A DNA stretch of 40,588 bases from Verrucomicrobiota bacterium (lineage in GTDB: Bacteria; Verrucomicrobiota; Verrucomicrobiia; Limisphaerales; PALSA-1396), in assembly GCA_016200005.1 (NCBI GenBank), contig JACQFP010000004.1, positions 1-40,588 of the forward strand, in the 5' to 3' direction. The notes beneath the pieces were generated by a model. The model had not been told where the DNA came from. It searched no databases and saw only the letters and a list, made by a program, of their open reading frames with translations. How positions within the stretch are numbered: the stretch's first letter is position 1; every line of letters begins with the position of its first letter. Below, piece by piece: positions 6,660 through 15,176 of the stretch. A program made the translations under genes and the position numbers.

Positions 6660-8063
6660 ATGACGAATCGGATGCTGCCGCGACGCAAGTTTCTTAGACT
6701 GTCCGCTGCCAGCGCGGGTGTGATGGCTTTGGGTCTGCAAGGATGTCAGTCATTTTCAAGCAACCGAAATAGTTTTCGTCTAGCGACGTTCAGCGCGGAT
6801 GTCACACCACCAATGGGGCATCCGCTGATGGGTGGAGGCATCGCGCCGGCGCAGAAGGTTGACGATCCGCTGTCGGCGCGCGGAATTGTTCTGCTCGGCA
6901 CGGGCAAACCACTGGTGCTGGTGTCGGTGGAGTGGTGTGAAATTCGCAACGACGCGTACGAGCGTTGGCGCACGGTATTGGCAGACACGGCGCAGACCGA
7001 AAAGGAGCGCGTGCTGGTGACCTGCGTTCATGTCCACGATGCGCCAATCGCTGATCTGGAAGCCGAGCGAATTTTGCGAGGACAAAAAGCTGCCGGGAGC
7101 ATTTGCGATCCGGATTTTCATGAACGAGCAGTGCAGCGCGTGGCGGCGGCGTTGCGGGAAAGTCTTCGGTCAGCGCGGCGGGTCACGCATTTTGGCATCG
7201 GCCAAGCGAAAGTTGAACGGGTGGCCTCCAACCGGCGCTTCTTGGACGCCAACGGGAAGATTTCCTTCAGCCGCACGAGTTCCACGCGCGATCCAAGGGC
7301 GCATGAACAAGCGGAAGGCACCATTGATCCCTGGCTCAAGACGTTGAGCTTCTGGAACGACGATCAACCAGTGGCAGCGTTGAACTTTTACGCCACACAC
7401 CCGATGAGCTATTACGGCAAAGGCGGCGTTTCGGATGATTTCGTCGGGTTGGCGCGACGACGGCGACAAGCGGATGACCCGAATGTTTTCCAAATTTACA
7501 CCTCTGGCTGCAGCGGCAACGTCACCGCCGGCAAATATAACGACGGTTCGCCGGAAAATCGCCCGGCGCTTGCGGATCGCATCTACCAGGCAATGACGGC
7601 GGCATGGAAGGACACCAGACGATATCCACTCAAACAAGTGAACTTTCGCATCATTCCGTTGAAATTGGCACCGCGCAACGATTCGACCTTCACCGTCGAG
7701 GGTCTCACCAAAAGATTGACGACCGACTCCAGACCGTTCGGCCAATGTCTGGCTGCGCTGGGGTTGAGCTGGCGGAAACGCGCTGATGCCGGACACAAGA
7801 TTGATGTACCGGTGATCGATTTAGGCCGTGCAGAGTTGGTGTTGCTGCCCGCGGAATCGTATGTCGAATTTCAATTGCTCGCGCAACGACTGCGGCCCGA
7901 TTCGTTTGTGTGCGTGGCCGGCTACGGCGAGTGCGCGCCGGGTTACATTCCCATTGAGCGCGCGTGGGCGGAAAACGACACCAACCTTGGTGATTGGTGC
8001 TGGGTTGCACCCGGCGCGGAACGGGCAATGACGATGGCACTCGAAACGGCTTTGAGAAAATAG
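6660..8063 (+). CDS. Tat-exported lipoprotein with neutral/alkaline ceramidase N-terminal-like domain
   Basis: A 467-residue protein. The N-terminus has a twin-arginine signal (PRRKFLRLSAASAG) followed by a lipobox (LQGC), so it is probably a lipoprotein exported folded by Tat. The mature part resembles the neutral ceramidase N-terminal domain (PF04734). It has ATFSADVTPPMGHPLMGGG near the start, a paired-histidine motif VHVHDAP like the family's zinc-binding THTHSGP, a second histidine in NFYATHPMSYYG, and SGCSGNVTAG where ceramidases carry the nucleophile loop. It is about half the length of true ceramidases, lacking the C-terminal Ig-like domain, so the substrate may differ. It is upstream of a sialidase-like gene on the same strand. 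Confidence 0.75.
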   Translation: MTNRMLPRRKFLRLSAASAGVMALGLQGCQSFSSNRNSFRLATFSADVTPPMGHPLMGGGIAPAQKVDDPLSARGIVLLGTGKPLVLVSVEWCEIRNDAYERWRTVLADTAQTEKERVLVTCVHVHDAPIADLEAERILRGQKAAGSICDPDFHERAVQRVAAALRESLRSARRVTHFGIGQAKVERVASNRRFLDANGKISFSRTSSTRDPRAHEQAEGTIDPWLKTLSFWNDDQPVAALNFYATHPMSYYGKGGVSDDFVGLARRRRQADDPNVFQIYTSGCSGNVTAGKYNDGSPENRPALADRIYQAMTAAWKDTRRYPLKQVNFRIIPLKLAPRNDSTFTVEGLTKRLTTDSRPFGQCLAALGLSWRKRADAGHKIDVPVIDLGRAELVLLPAESYVEFQLLAQRLRPDSFVCVAGYGECAPGYIPIERAWAENDTNLGDWCWVAPGAERAMTMALETALRK

Positions 8064-8159
8064 ATGAGTCACGACCCGCGAAGATCCATCGTTTTCCCAT
8101 TCACAAAAAAATCGACTATCGTTGAGCATCGGTCTTTACTATCCATGATCAATGACACT

Positions 8160-9254
8160 ATGAAAAACATTCGCGATAAATTTGTGCTGGCGCTCGGGCT
8201 TTTCCTCACGACGTTGCTTTCAACCGGTTTCGCAGACGGAGGAATTCAACTCGAGCGCATCTTTGGGCCGGAAGTGAAGACCGGGCCTTACAAGCATCCG
8301 GCGCGCATGACGCAATTCCAGAATGGCGACTTCTATCTCGTTTATTATGGCGGCGAAGGCGAATATGCCAACGACACGGCGGTCTTTGGGTCGCGCTTGA
8401 AAAAAGGCGGCACCAAATGGACATCGCCGCGCGTCATCGCCAAAGACCCGTTCCGCTCACTCGGAAACGGAGTCATCTGGCAATCGCCGGACGGATTGGT
8501 CTGGTTGTTCTACGTCGTCCGCTTCGGCGAAACCTGGTCGAGTTCCCGCGTGCAGGCAAAAGTTTCCAAGGACAACGCCGAGACCTGGTCGGATGCGTTC
8601 CCGCTGCATCTTGAGGAAGGCATGATGGTCTGCAACAAACCGATCGTGCTGAACAACGGAAATTATCTGCTGCCGCTTTATCACGAGACAGGAGCCGACA
8701 AGGAGAAAACCGGGGCGGACAGCACGGGATTGTTTTTACGGTTCGACGTGAAAAAGAAACAGTGGAACGAGACGGGACGCATCCGCTCGGCGACCGGCAA
8801 CATTCAACCCGTTCCAGTGCAATTCACCGATGATTACCTCGTGGCCTATTGCCGGCGCGGCGGAAATTTTGAACCGACCACGAATGGATATCTCGTTCGC
8901 GCCGAGTCGCACGATGGTGGACAGACCTGGAGCGAAGGGAAGAATTGTCAGTTCCTCAATCCCAACTCGTCTGTCGATTTTATCAAACTCAAAAACGGTC
9001 ACTTGTTGCTTGTTTACAACGACAGCATGAACGAACGCACACCGCTTACGGCCGCCATCTCCACGGACAACGACAAGAGTTATCCTTACCGACGCAACAT
9101 CGCCGTGGGACCGTATGACTACGCGTATCCCATGGCCACGCAGGCGCAAGATGGAAAGATTCACGTCATCTATACTTCCCATGAGCGGACGGTCGTCAAC
9201 CGTGCCGTGTTCGACGAAGAATGGGTGATCGAAGGCAACAAAACCAAAAAATGA
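8160..9254 (+). CDS. Secreted sialidase/neuraminidase-family (BNR-repeat) protein
   Basis: A 364-residue protein with a signal peptide (MKNIRDKFVLALGLFLTTLL to GFADG). The ATG at 8160 is preferred over 8064 and 8145 because of that signal. The rest is a sialidase-type beta-propeller (PF13088): Asp-box-like repeats SKDNAETW and SHDGGQTW are visible, with early HPARMTQFQNGDFYLVY and late DGKIHVIYTSHERT segments typical of the fold. Catalytic residues were not mapped individually, so a hydrolase acting on another sugar is possible. It sits between the ceramidase-like and RraA-like genes. Confidence 0.75.
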   Translation: MKNIRDKFVLALGLFLTTLLSTGFADGGIQLERIFGPEVKTGPYKHPARMTQFQNGDFYLVYYGGEGEYANDTAVFGSRLKKGGTKWTSPRVIAKDPFRSLGNGVIWQSPDGLVWLFYVVRFGETWSSSRVQAKVSKDNAETWSDAFPLHLEEGMMVCNKPIVLNNGNYLLPLYHETGADKEKTGADSTGLFLRFDVKKKQWNETGRIRSATGNIQPVPVQFTDDYLVAYCRRGGNFEPTTNGYLVRAESHDGGQTWSEGKNCQFLNPNSSVDFIKLKNGHLLLVYNDSMNERTPLTAAISTDNDKSYPYRRNIAVGPYDYAYPMATQAQDGKIHVIYTSHERTVVNRAVFDEEWVIEGNKTKK

Positions 9255-9267
9255 AAGCGAGCAAGTC

Positions 9268-9957
9268 GTGAGCGCAACTTCAAAAGCAGACACTGGAATT
9301 ATTGAAAAACTCAAGGCTGTCGATAGCCCCACGCTTTCCAACGCGATTGAACGGTTGAAGCTGCGGCCCAAGGCCGAGGGTTTCACGCCGCTACAAATCC
9401 GCTGTCTCTTCCCGGAGTTTGGCCGCATGTGCGGCTACGCCGTCACGGCGCATGTGGAAACCGTCACGTCGATGCATCCAACGCAAGAAAGCACATTTCT
9501 CGAACTGTTCCGAGCGGTTGCGGATTCGTCCAAGCCGGCGGTCGTTGCGTTTCAGGAGATTGGCGGGCACGGCGATTACGCGGCGCATTGCGGCGAGGTG
9601 ATGGCGACCATTTTCACGAGGCTCGGCGCGGTGGGGCTGGTCAGCGATTGCGGAGTGCGCGATGTGCCGGAGGTCCGGGCGTTGCGCTTTCACTACTTTT
9701 CGCGTGGCGCGGTTGTCAGCCATGCGAGCTTCCGGATTGTCCGGGTTAGCGTGCCGATCCAGATCGAAGGTCTGGCGATTCAGCCCGGCGATCTGCTGCA
9801 TGGCGACGAAAATGGGCTGTTAAAAATTCCGCTGGCGGCACTCGACAATTTGCTGGAGGCAGTCGAAGAGGTGCGGACGAAGGAACGCAAGTTGATGGAT
9901 TCGGTGAAGGCTCCGGGTTTTTCCGTGGAGCAACTCAAAGGCCGATTCATCGAGTGA
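9268..9957 (+). CDS. RraA-like / HMG-aldolase family protein
   Basis: A 229-residue protein starting at GTG 9268, 13 nt after the sialidase-like gene. It shows the RraA/4-hydroxy-4-methyl-2-oxoglutarate aldolase pattern (PF03737): SPTLSNAIERL near the N-terminus, a central GHGDYAAHCGEVMATIFTRL, then VGLVSDCGVRDVPEVRAL, where the family has its substrate Arg and metal-binding Asp, and GDLLHGDENGLLKIP at the C-terminal third. In sugar-catabolic neighbourhoods such proteins are often aldolases or decarboxylases rather than RNase E inhibitors. The exact reaction is not deducible. It converges within 12 nt with the deacetylase gene. Confidence 0.8.
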   Translation: MSATSKADTGIIEKLKAVDSPTLSNAIERLKLRPKAEGFTPLQIRCLFPEFGRMCGYAVTAHVETVTSMHPTQESTFLELFRAVADSSKPAVVAFQEIGGHGDYAAHCGEVMATIFTRLGAVGLVSDCGVRDVPEVRALRFHYFSRGAVVSHASFRIVRVSVPIQIEGLAIQPGDLLHGDENGLLKIPLAALDNLLEAVEEVRTKERKLMDSVKAPGFSVEQLKGRFIE

Positions 9958-9969
9958 CCAACCACCCAG

Positions 9970-10932
9970 CTACTCCAGCGGCGCGGCCTTCTTGCGGCGC
10001 TCCTTCAATTCTTTCCACGTCGTCAAAATGATTCCGCGTTCCTGGATGAGTTTCTTGACGTCCGGATCGGTGAGCACCTTTGCGTCGGCCAGGCGCGCCT
10101 GACTGGAAGAGGTGATCAAGGGAAAATCCTCCGTGGGAATGGAGGCGTGAAAGAGAATCTCCGTCACACCCGGCTTCAACTCCCTGAGCAGCGCGAGGAA
10201 TTTTTCCTTTTTCTCGTCTGGCTTCCAATCGTATGAGCCGGTATGGAGATCATCGAGCACGGGCAAACCAGCGTTCCAGATTTTCGGAATCCACTCGCGC
10301 AGCTTTCCGGCCGCTTGTGGGTTCTCCTTTAACGAGTAAGTAGCGTGGCCGCCGATGGCCAGAATCGGAATTCCTTTTTCCATGCCCACCTTGGCGAAGC
10401 GCTCAAAATAATCGAGTCGCGCAAACAGTGTGCCCATGTGCGAATCCAGGTGCGTGATGGGAACACCAAGGTGTTCGGCGCGATCAATCTGCGCGCGGAT
10501 TTCCGCTTCGATCTCGTCAGGCGAAGCATGGCTGGCGACGTCCGCAACCCCGTGCCACAGGCAACCCTCCGGATCCACGAGGCCGGGCACTTTCGGTTTG
10601 CCGGCCAGCGGCGGCCAGCGATACAGACTCCATTCCGACGTGAGCGTGAGGTGAAGGCCGCTGTCCACCTCGGGATGTTGCTTGAGATATTTGGCGATCT
10701 CCGGCACCCAGGGGCAGGGCATCATGACGCTCCACGACGTTGCCACTCCCTTCTCCGTCGTCTCGATGGCGCCAAGGTTGGATGAATGCGACATCCCCAC
10801 ATCATCCACATGCAAGATGAGCACGATGTCGTTCGGCTTCCAGCCCAGCCGTTCAGCAAAAGTTTTTTCCGCATGAGTGGAGGGAGTAAGAAAGGGAGAG
10901 AGCAACATGGCCATCAGCGCAAAACGGTTCAT
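9970..10932 (-). CDS. Exported ChbG/YdjC-family carbohydrate deacetylase
   Basis: A 320-residue protein. The ATG at 10932 is chosen because it yields a signal peptide (MNRFALMAMLLSPFLTPSTHA). The YdjC-fold metal-binding motifs are visible: LILHVDDVGMS near residue 40 (Asp-Asp pair), GLHLTLTSEW, and THLDSHMG, whose histidines complete the site; EILFHAS lies near the C-terminus. The family removes acetyl groups from N-acetylated sugars such as chitooligosaccharides. Export suggests action on extracellular or periplasmic sugars. Beside the sialidase- and ceramidase-like genes it fits glycan/glycolipid breakdown, but it is convergently transcribed. Confidence 0.8.
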   Translation of the reverse strand: MNRFALMAMLLSPFLTPSTHAEKTFAERLGWKPNDIVLILHVDDVGMSHSSNLGAIETTEKGVATSWSVMMPCPWVPEIAKYLKQHPEVDSGLHLTLTSEWSLYRWPPLAGKPKVPGLVDPEGCLWHGVADVASHASPDEIEAEIRAQIDRAEHLGVPITHLDSHMGTLFARLDYFERFAKVGMEKGIPILAIGGHATYSLKENPQAAGKLREWIPKIWNAGLPVLDDLHTGSYDWKPDEKKEKFLALLRELKPGVTEILFHASIPTEDFPLITSSSQARLADAKVLTDPDVKKLIQERGIILTTWKELKERRKKAAPLE

Positions 10933-11225
10933 AACAAGTTCCTGTTTCAATAATCCCGCGGTTTGGACGGCCATCACCATCTCCCCGTTTCCACATTCGT
11001 TTCAAGATAAAACGGGAGAGAATCATTTTGCACCGTGGCCAATTCAGAAATCGGTTCTAAAGCCAGCCAGCCAGCGAGCTTGAACGTTGTTGATCCATCT
11101 GCCTCCACCTACGGATTGGCCAAGCGGGATTCACGGTTGGTTGCAGGGTTTGGCGGCGGATGGTGGCGGAAAGTTTGCAAAATGAAACTTGTTGCGCCGG
11201 GGCGTAATCAGGCTATCTTGCCCCT
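10933..11225. promoter_or_regulatory. Divergent intergenic region
   Basis: Separates the minus-strand deacetylase from the + strand small membrane protein and should hold promoters for both. The only candidate seen is TTGCGC, 16 nt, TATCTT (about 11192-11219) just before the start at 11226. No coding sequence, RNA or repeat is recognisable. Confidence 0.3.
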
Positions 11226-11432
11226 ATGGATTGGCAGCAGATAGTCGCATTGAGCATTGTGGGAATCACGGCGACGATTTTTCTTTGGATCAGATTTCGT
11301 CCGCGTCGGTTTGATTTCCAGCGGGACACCCACTGCGGCTGCTCGTCGGTCGGTCAGTCGTCACCTCAAAGCTCCATCGTTTTTCACGCGCGCAAGGGTG
11401 AGCGCCCGCAAATAGTGGTAAAAATGAAATAA
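11226..11432 (+). CDS. Small single-pass membrane protein with Cys motif
   Basis: A 68-residue protein: MDWQQIVALSIVGITATIFL forms one transmembrane helix. A basic stretch (RFRPRRF) and a CGC motif (HCGCSSVG) follow, and the C-terminus ends HARKGERPQIVVKMK. The layout resembles small FeoB-associated cysteine-rich membrane proteins, but no iron-transport gene is nearby, so no role is claimed. The ATG at 11226 is the only sensible start. It lies 46 nt before the Hsp20 start. Confidence 0.6.
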   Translation: MDWQQIVALSIVGITATIFLWIRFRPRRFDFQRDTHCGCSSVGQSSPQSSIVFHARKGERPQIVVKMK

Positions 11433-11478
11433 GAGCGCGCTTGCGCAACTCGCGTTGCTGCGATACTTTTTCCCTAAC

Positions 11479-11901
11479 ATGGCCATGTGTAAAGTCAGTT
11501 CGTCGGTGCATTTCGTGAAGCGCTCATTGGTTGCCGCCGGTCGTGAAGTTTCCGCCAAGGGGCATTGGGTGCCCAACACCGATGTCTATGTGACGGATGA
11601 CGGGCTGGTGATCAAGGTGGAACTGGCCGGGATGCGCAGTGACGACCTCGAAATCACTGTGGAGGGCAATCGCCTGCGGATTTGCGGTCAACGACCGGAC
11701 GGGTGTCGCACGGCCAAATGCAGTTTTTTGGTCATGGAGATCAACTACGGCCCGTTTGAAAGTGTGATTGAACTGCCAGCGGGCTACGATCTGGGCCTGG
11801 CCAAGGCGGCTTACTTAAATGGTTTCCTTCGCATCGATGTTCCGGTGATGGCGCGACCGGAGTCGAAAAAAGTCAAGGTGTCCACCGCCGAGGTGAAATA
11901 A
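11479..11901 (+). CDS. Small heat-shock protein, Hsp20/alpha-crystallin family
   Basis: A 140-residue protein. The alpha-crystallin domain is clear: VPNTDVYVTDDGLVIKVEL at its start, GMRSDDLEITVEGNRLRICG in the middle, YGPFESVIELPAGYD, then AYLNGFLRIDVPVM, which contains the G-x-L signature. It acts as an ATP-independent holdase. The ATG at 11479 gives a normal N-terminal arm; 11455 is a less likely alternative. It lies 42 nt upstream of lon, and a chaperone next to the protease that clears damaged protein is a sensible pairing. Confidence 0.85.
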   Translation: MAMCKVSSSVHFVKRSLVAAGREVSAKGHWVPNTDVYVTDDGLVIKVELAGMRSDDLEITVEGNRLRICGQRPDGCRTAKCSFLVMEINYGPFESVIELPAGYDLGLAKAAYLNGFLRIDVPVMARPESKKVKVSTAEVK

Positions 11902-11943
11902 ACTTTGCTGAACTTTTTGACTGGCTGGGGCATCTAATGTCAA

Positions 11944-14358
11944 ATGGGCAAGACGATGACCTCACCCGACACCGAATTCATCAGTATCTTGGGGGTTAAC
12001 TCCGGTGAAGCCGGCGCACCCGCGTCCCGCATATCATCGCGTTCGTTGCCCGAAGTGCTTCCCATTCTGGGTTTGTCGGACATTGTGATTTTGCCCGGCA
12101 TGGTAGCACCGCTGCTGGTGGAGACGACTCAGAGCATTCGCCTGATAGACGACGTGGTGGAAGGCGACCGGTTGCTGGGCGTGGTGCTACAACGGCGACC
12201 GGAAGTTGAGAACCCGTCGCCCGAAGACATGTGGGAGCATGGCTGCTCGGCGCGCGTGTTGAAGATGCTCAAGTTTCCCGACAACACGGTGCGGGTGCTG
12301 ATCGAGGGACTGTGGCGGATTCGCATCAAGGAATACGAGAGCCAGACGCCTTATTTGCGGGGGCGGATCGAGGTGTTGAAGGATGTCACAGACGGATCCA
12401 TCGAGCTGTCTGCGTTGGTTCGCAACACCCAGCAACAGTTCCAGGAAGTCATCAAACTATCTCCGTCGTTGCCCGACCAGGTCAAAATCGCCGCGCTGAA
12501 CACTGAAGACCCCGGCCACCTGTCGGATTTGATCGCCGCCAACCTGAACCTCAGCCTGGAGGATCGGCAGAAATTGTTGGAAACGGTTTCCGTCAAGGAA
12601 CGCCTCGTCCGCCTTCAGCCACTGCTCAATCACGAACTCGAAGTCCTGAACTTGAGCTCCAAGATTCAAAGCGACGTTGTCAGTTCGCTCTCCAAGAACC
12701 AGCGCGACTTTTTCCTGCGGGAGCAGATGCGTGTCATCCAGCGCGAACTCGGCGAAGGTGATCCCAACGCCAGCGAGATCGAAACCTTGCGCGTGGAGAT
12801 CGAGCAGAACCAACTCCCGGAAGAAGCCAAAAAAGTTGCGTTGAAGGAACTGGAGCGACTCAAGCAGATGTCGCCGGCCGTGGCGGAATATGGCGTAACC
12901 CGGCATTACCTCGACTGGATTGTCAGCCTGCCCTGGGGGAAGTTGACCGAGGATAAACTCGACCTGGCTGCGGCGGCCCGGATTCTGAACGAGCAACATT
13001 TCGGATTGGAAAAGGTCAAGGACCGCCTCCTGGAATTTCTTGCCGTCATCAAACTCAAGAAGCAACTCAAAGGCCCGATTCTCTGCCTGGTCGGCCCGCC
13101 GGGTGTGGGCAAAACTTCCCTCGGCAAAAGTGTGGCCGATGCCTTGGGACGAAAGTTCGCGCGCATATCGCTGGGCGGCATGCGCGACGAAGCAGAGATT
13201 CGCGGACATCGCCGCACCTATGTTGGCGCGTTGCCGGGGCGGATCATCCAGACGTTGAAACGTGTGGAAAGTCGCAACCCGGTGATTCTGCTCGATGAGA
13301 TTGACAAGGTGGGATCTGATTTTCGCGGCGACCCAGCTTCCGCCCTGTTGGAAGTGCTCGACCCGGAGCAGAACAACACCTTTACGGATCATTACCTGGA
13401 TTTGCCGTTTGATTTGTCGCGCGTGTTGTTCATCACCACGGCCAACTGGCTGGAGCCGATTCATCCCGCGTTGCGCGATCGATTGGAGGTCATCGAACTG
13501 CCAAGCTACACTGAGTCCGAGAAACTGCAGATTGCCAAACGCTTTCTCGCGCCCCGTCAACTCGGCGAGCACGGGCTGACCGGCAAACTCGTCAAGCTGC
13601 CGGACTCGACCTTGCGCCACTTGATCCAGGATTACACGCGGGAGGCTGGTGTGCGGCAGTTGGAGCGGGAGATTGCCGCATTGACCCGCAAAGCGGCGCG
13701 AAAAATCGTCAGCCGCAATGGACAATCCAAACCGCTCACCATCAAAGCGGAATCGTTGAAGGATTATTTGGGGCCGACGCGTTTTGTTTCCGAAATCGCG
13801 GAAACCATCACGGAATACGGCATTGCCACGGGTCTGGCATGGACTCCGGTCTGCGGCGAGATTCTGTTCATCGAAGCGACCCGTATGCCCGGCAAAGGCA
13901 ATCTGCTGTTGACCGGTTCGCTGGGTGAAGTGATGAAGGAAAGCGCGCAGACGGCGCTGAGTTATTTGCGCAGCCAGACGCGGATGCTGGGCCTCGACCT
14001 GAAGGACTACAGCAAATACGACATGCACATTCACGTGCCGGCCGGCGCCACGCCGAAAGACGGACCGAGCGCGGGCGTGACCATCGTGGTGGCGCTCGCT
14101 TCACTGTTGATGAAACGCCGGGTGCGATCGGACATGGCCATGACCGGTGAGATCAGTTTGCGCGGGCGCGTGCTGCGCGTCGGCGGCATCAAGGAGAAGG
14201 TGCTGGCGGCGGCGCGCTCCGGTCTGAAACACGTCATTCTGCCGGACCAGAACCGAAATGATTGGAGCGAAGTGCCGTTGGAAGTGCGGAAGAAAATGAA
14301 GGCGCATTTCGTTCGCCACATTTCCGAACTGGTCCCGTTGGCCTTGCGTGCCAAATGA
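11944..14358 (+). CDS. lon: ATP-dependent Lon protease
   Basis: An 804-residue protein, full length for bacterial Lon (LonA). It has an N-terminal substrate-binding domain (LPILGLSDIVILPGM onward, residues ~35-240), a coiled-coil linker, an AAA+ module with Walker A GPPGVGKTS at 384 and Walker B VILLDEIDK, and a C-terminal protease domain. The catalytic dyad is Ser709 (in DGPSAGV) and Lys752 (in GIKEKVLAA), with the 43-residue spacing found in E. coli Lon. It degrades misfolded and regulatory cytosolic proteins. The start is ATG 11944 (MGKTM) or 11956. Its stop overlaps the next start (ATGA), and an Hsp20 lies upstream. Confidence 0.97.
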   Translation: MGKTMTSPDTEFISILGVNSGEAGAPASRISSRSLPEVLPILGLSDIVILPGMVAPLLVETTQSIRLIDDVVEGDRLLGVVLQRRPEVENPSPEDMWEHGCSARVLKMLKFPDNTVRVLIEGLWRIRIKEYESQTPYLRGRIEVLKDVTDGSIELSALVRNTQQQFQEVIKLSPSLPDQVKIAALNTEDPGHLSDLIAANLNLSLEDRQKLLETVSVKERLVRLQPLLNHELEVLNLSSKIQSDVVSSLSKNQRDFFLREQMRVIQRELGEGDPNASEIETLRVEIEQNQLPEEAKKVALKELERLKQMSPAVAEYGVTRHYLDWIVSLPWGKLTEDKLDLAAAARILNEQHFGLEKVKDRLLEFLAVIKLKKQLKGPILCLVGPPGVGKTSLGKSVADALGRKFARISLGGMRDEAEIRGHRRTYVGALPGRIIQTLKRVESRNPVILLDEIDKVGSDFRGDPASALLEVLDPEQNNTFTDHYLDLPFDLSRVLFITTANWLEPIHPALRDRLEVIELPSYTESEKLQIAKRFLAPRQLGEHGLTGKLVKLPDSTLRHLIQDYTREAGVRQLEREIAALTRKAARKIVSRNGQSKPLTIKAESLKDYLGPTRFVSEIAETITEYGIATGLAWTPVCGEILFIEATRMPGKGNLLLTGSLGEVMKESAQTALSYLRSQTRMLGLDLKDYSKYDMHIHVPAGATPKDGPSAGVTIVVALASLLMKRRVRSDMAMTGEISLRGRVLRVGGIKEKVLAAARSGLKHVILPDQNRNDWSEVPLEVRKKMKAHFVRHISELVPLALRAK

Positions 14359-15107
14359 TTTCACCTTCGCTGCCAACCACGCTGGCTGCGGCGCTGGTGT
14401 ATCTTGGAGCGTTGTCGTGGGCTGGCGCCGAACCATCGAAGGCTGAGATTGAAGGCCGCGCATTGGTTTCGGACCTGCTGGCGCAGAAGCCGGTGGAGAA
14501 TTCCGAGTGGCGCGGCATTTTGAAAATCCGCGGCCGCGACCGTCAAACCACTACCATTCCGATTACCGGGCGGATCATCGTGGAGGAGAACGGTTGGAAA
14601 GTAGTTTATGCCACCAGTGCCACCAACAAGATCGGGGCTGAAATGTTGACTGTTGTGCGTTCAACGAACGCGGCGAACCAATACTTGTATGCGAAAGCGG
14701 CGGCGGATTCCGCTCTCGGCGCTCCGCGGCAACTGCCCGGCCAAGAAGCGAACCTAGCGCTGGCCGGATCTGATTTCTGGCTGACTGATCTGGGCCTCGA
14801 ATTCTTTCAATGGCCCGTGCAACGCCTGTTGAAAAAGGAATTGCGTCGCGGCCAATCGTGCGACGTTTTGGAAAGCGTCAACCCGCATCCGACCACCAAC
14901 GGATATGTCCGCGTGGTTTCGTGGATCGACATCGACACGGGCGGCATCGTCCACGCCGAGGCTTACGATCAGGGAAAAAAGCTGCTTAAGGAATTTGATC
15001 CCAAAGAATTCAAGAAGGTGAACGGCCGCTGGGAATTGCAGGAGATGGAAATCCGCAACGTGAAGACCGGCTCGCGCACGCGGCTGGAGTTTGATTTGGC
15101 AAAGTAG
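14355..15107 (+). CDS. Exported LolA-like/outer-membrane lipoprotein-sorting-type protein
   Basis: A 250-residue protein whose ATG overlaps the lon stop by 4 nt. It has a signal peptide (MISPSLPTTLAAALVYLGAL to WAGAEP), then ILKIRGRDRQTTTIPITGRI, SDFWLTDLGLEFFQWPVQRL, and a C-terminal WELQEMEIRNVKTGSRTRLE. This is the beta-rich pattern of the LolA-like outer-membrane lipoprotein-sorting family (PF17131 type). It is translationally coupled to lon, but no functional link to Lon is known. It is paralogous in style to 3449-4273, although sequence similarity looks low. Confidence 0.65.
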   Translation: MISPSLPTTLAAALVYLGALSWAGAEPSKAEIEGRALVSDLLAQKPVENSEWRGILKIRGRDRQTTTIPITGRIIVEENGWKVVYATSATNKIGAEMLTVVRSTNAANQYLYAKAAADSALGAPRQLPGQEANLALAGSDFWLTDLGLEFFQWPVQRLLKKELRRGQSCDVLESVNPHPTTNGYVRVVSWIDIDTGGIVHAEAYDQGKKLLKEFDPKEFKKVNGRWELQEMEIRNVKTGSRTRLEFDLAK

Positions 15108-15132
15108 GCGCAAGTTTGTCAAGGAGTGGGCG

Positions 15133-15176
15133 TGACAACTGGGCAACAGTCCTGTCAAATGGGTAATGGAATTACC
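15133..15176 (+). promoter_or_regulatory. Direct repeat and palindrome upstream of ECF sigma gene
   Basis: Two similar 14-mers, TGACAACTGGGCAA (15133-15146) and TGTCAAATGGGTAA (15153-15166), are spaced 20 nt start to start, about two helical turns. The second runs into a perfect palindrome GGTAATggaATTACC (15162-15176) that covers the putative start codon at 15166. The core TGTCAAATGGG also occurs at 11938-11948, just before lon. This could be an operator or sigma-specific promoter element; it is an inference from pattern only. Confidence 0.4.

Noticed and set aside
8064-8159. Upstream start for the sialidase-like gene
   Set aside because: It would add 32 residues before a normal signal peptide, so the ATG at 8160 is preferred.
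12457-14034. Very long minus-strand frame (525 codons) antisense to lon
   Set aside because: The + strand Lon is complete with all catalytic motifs; high GC at third positions commonly opens antisense frames.
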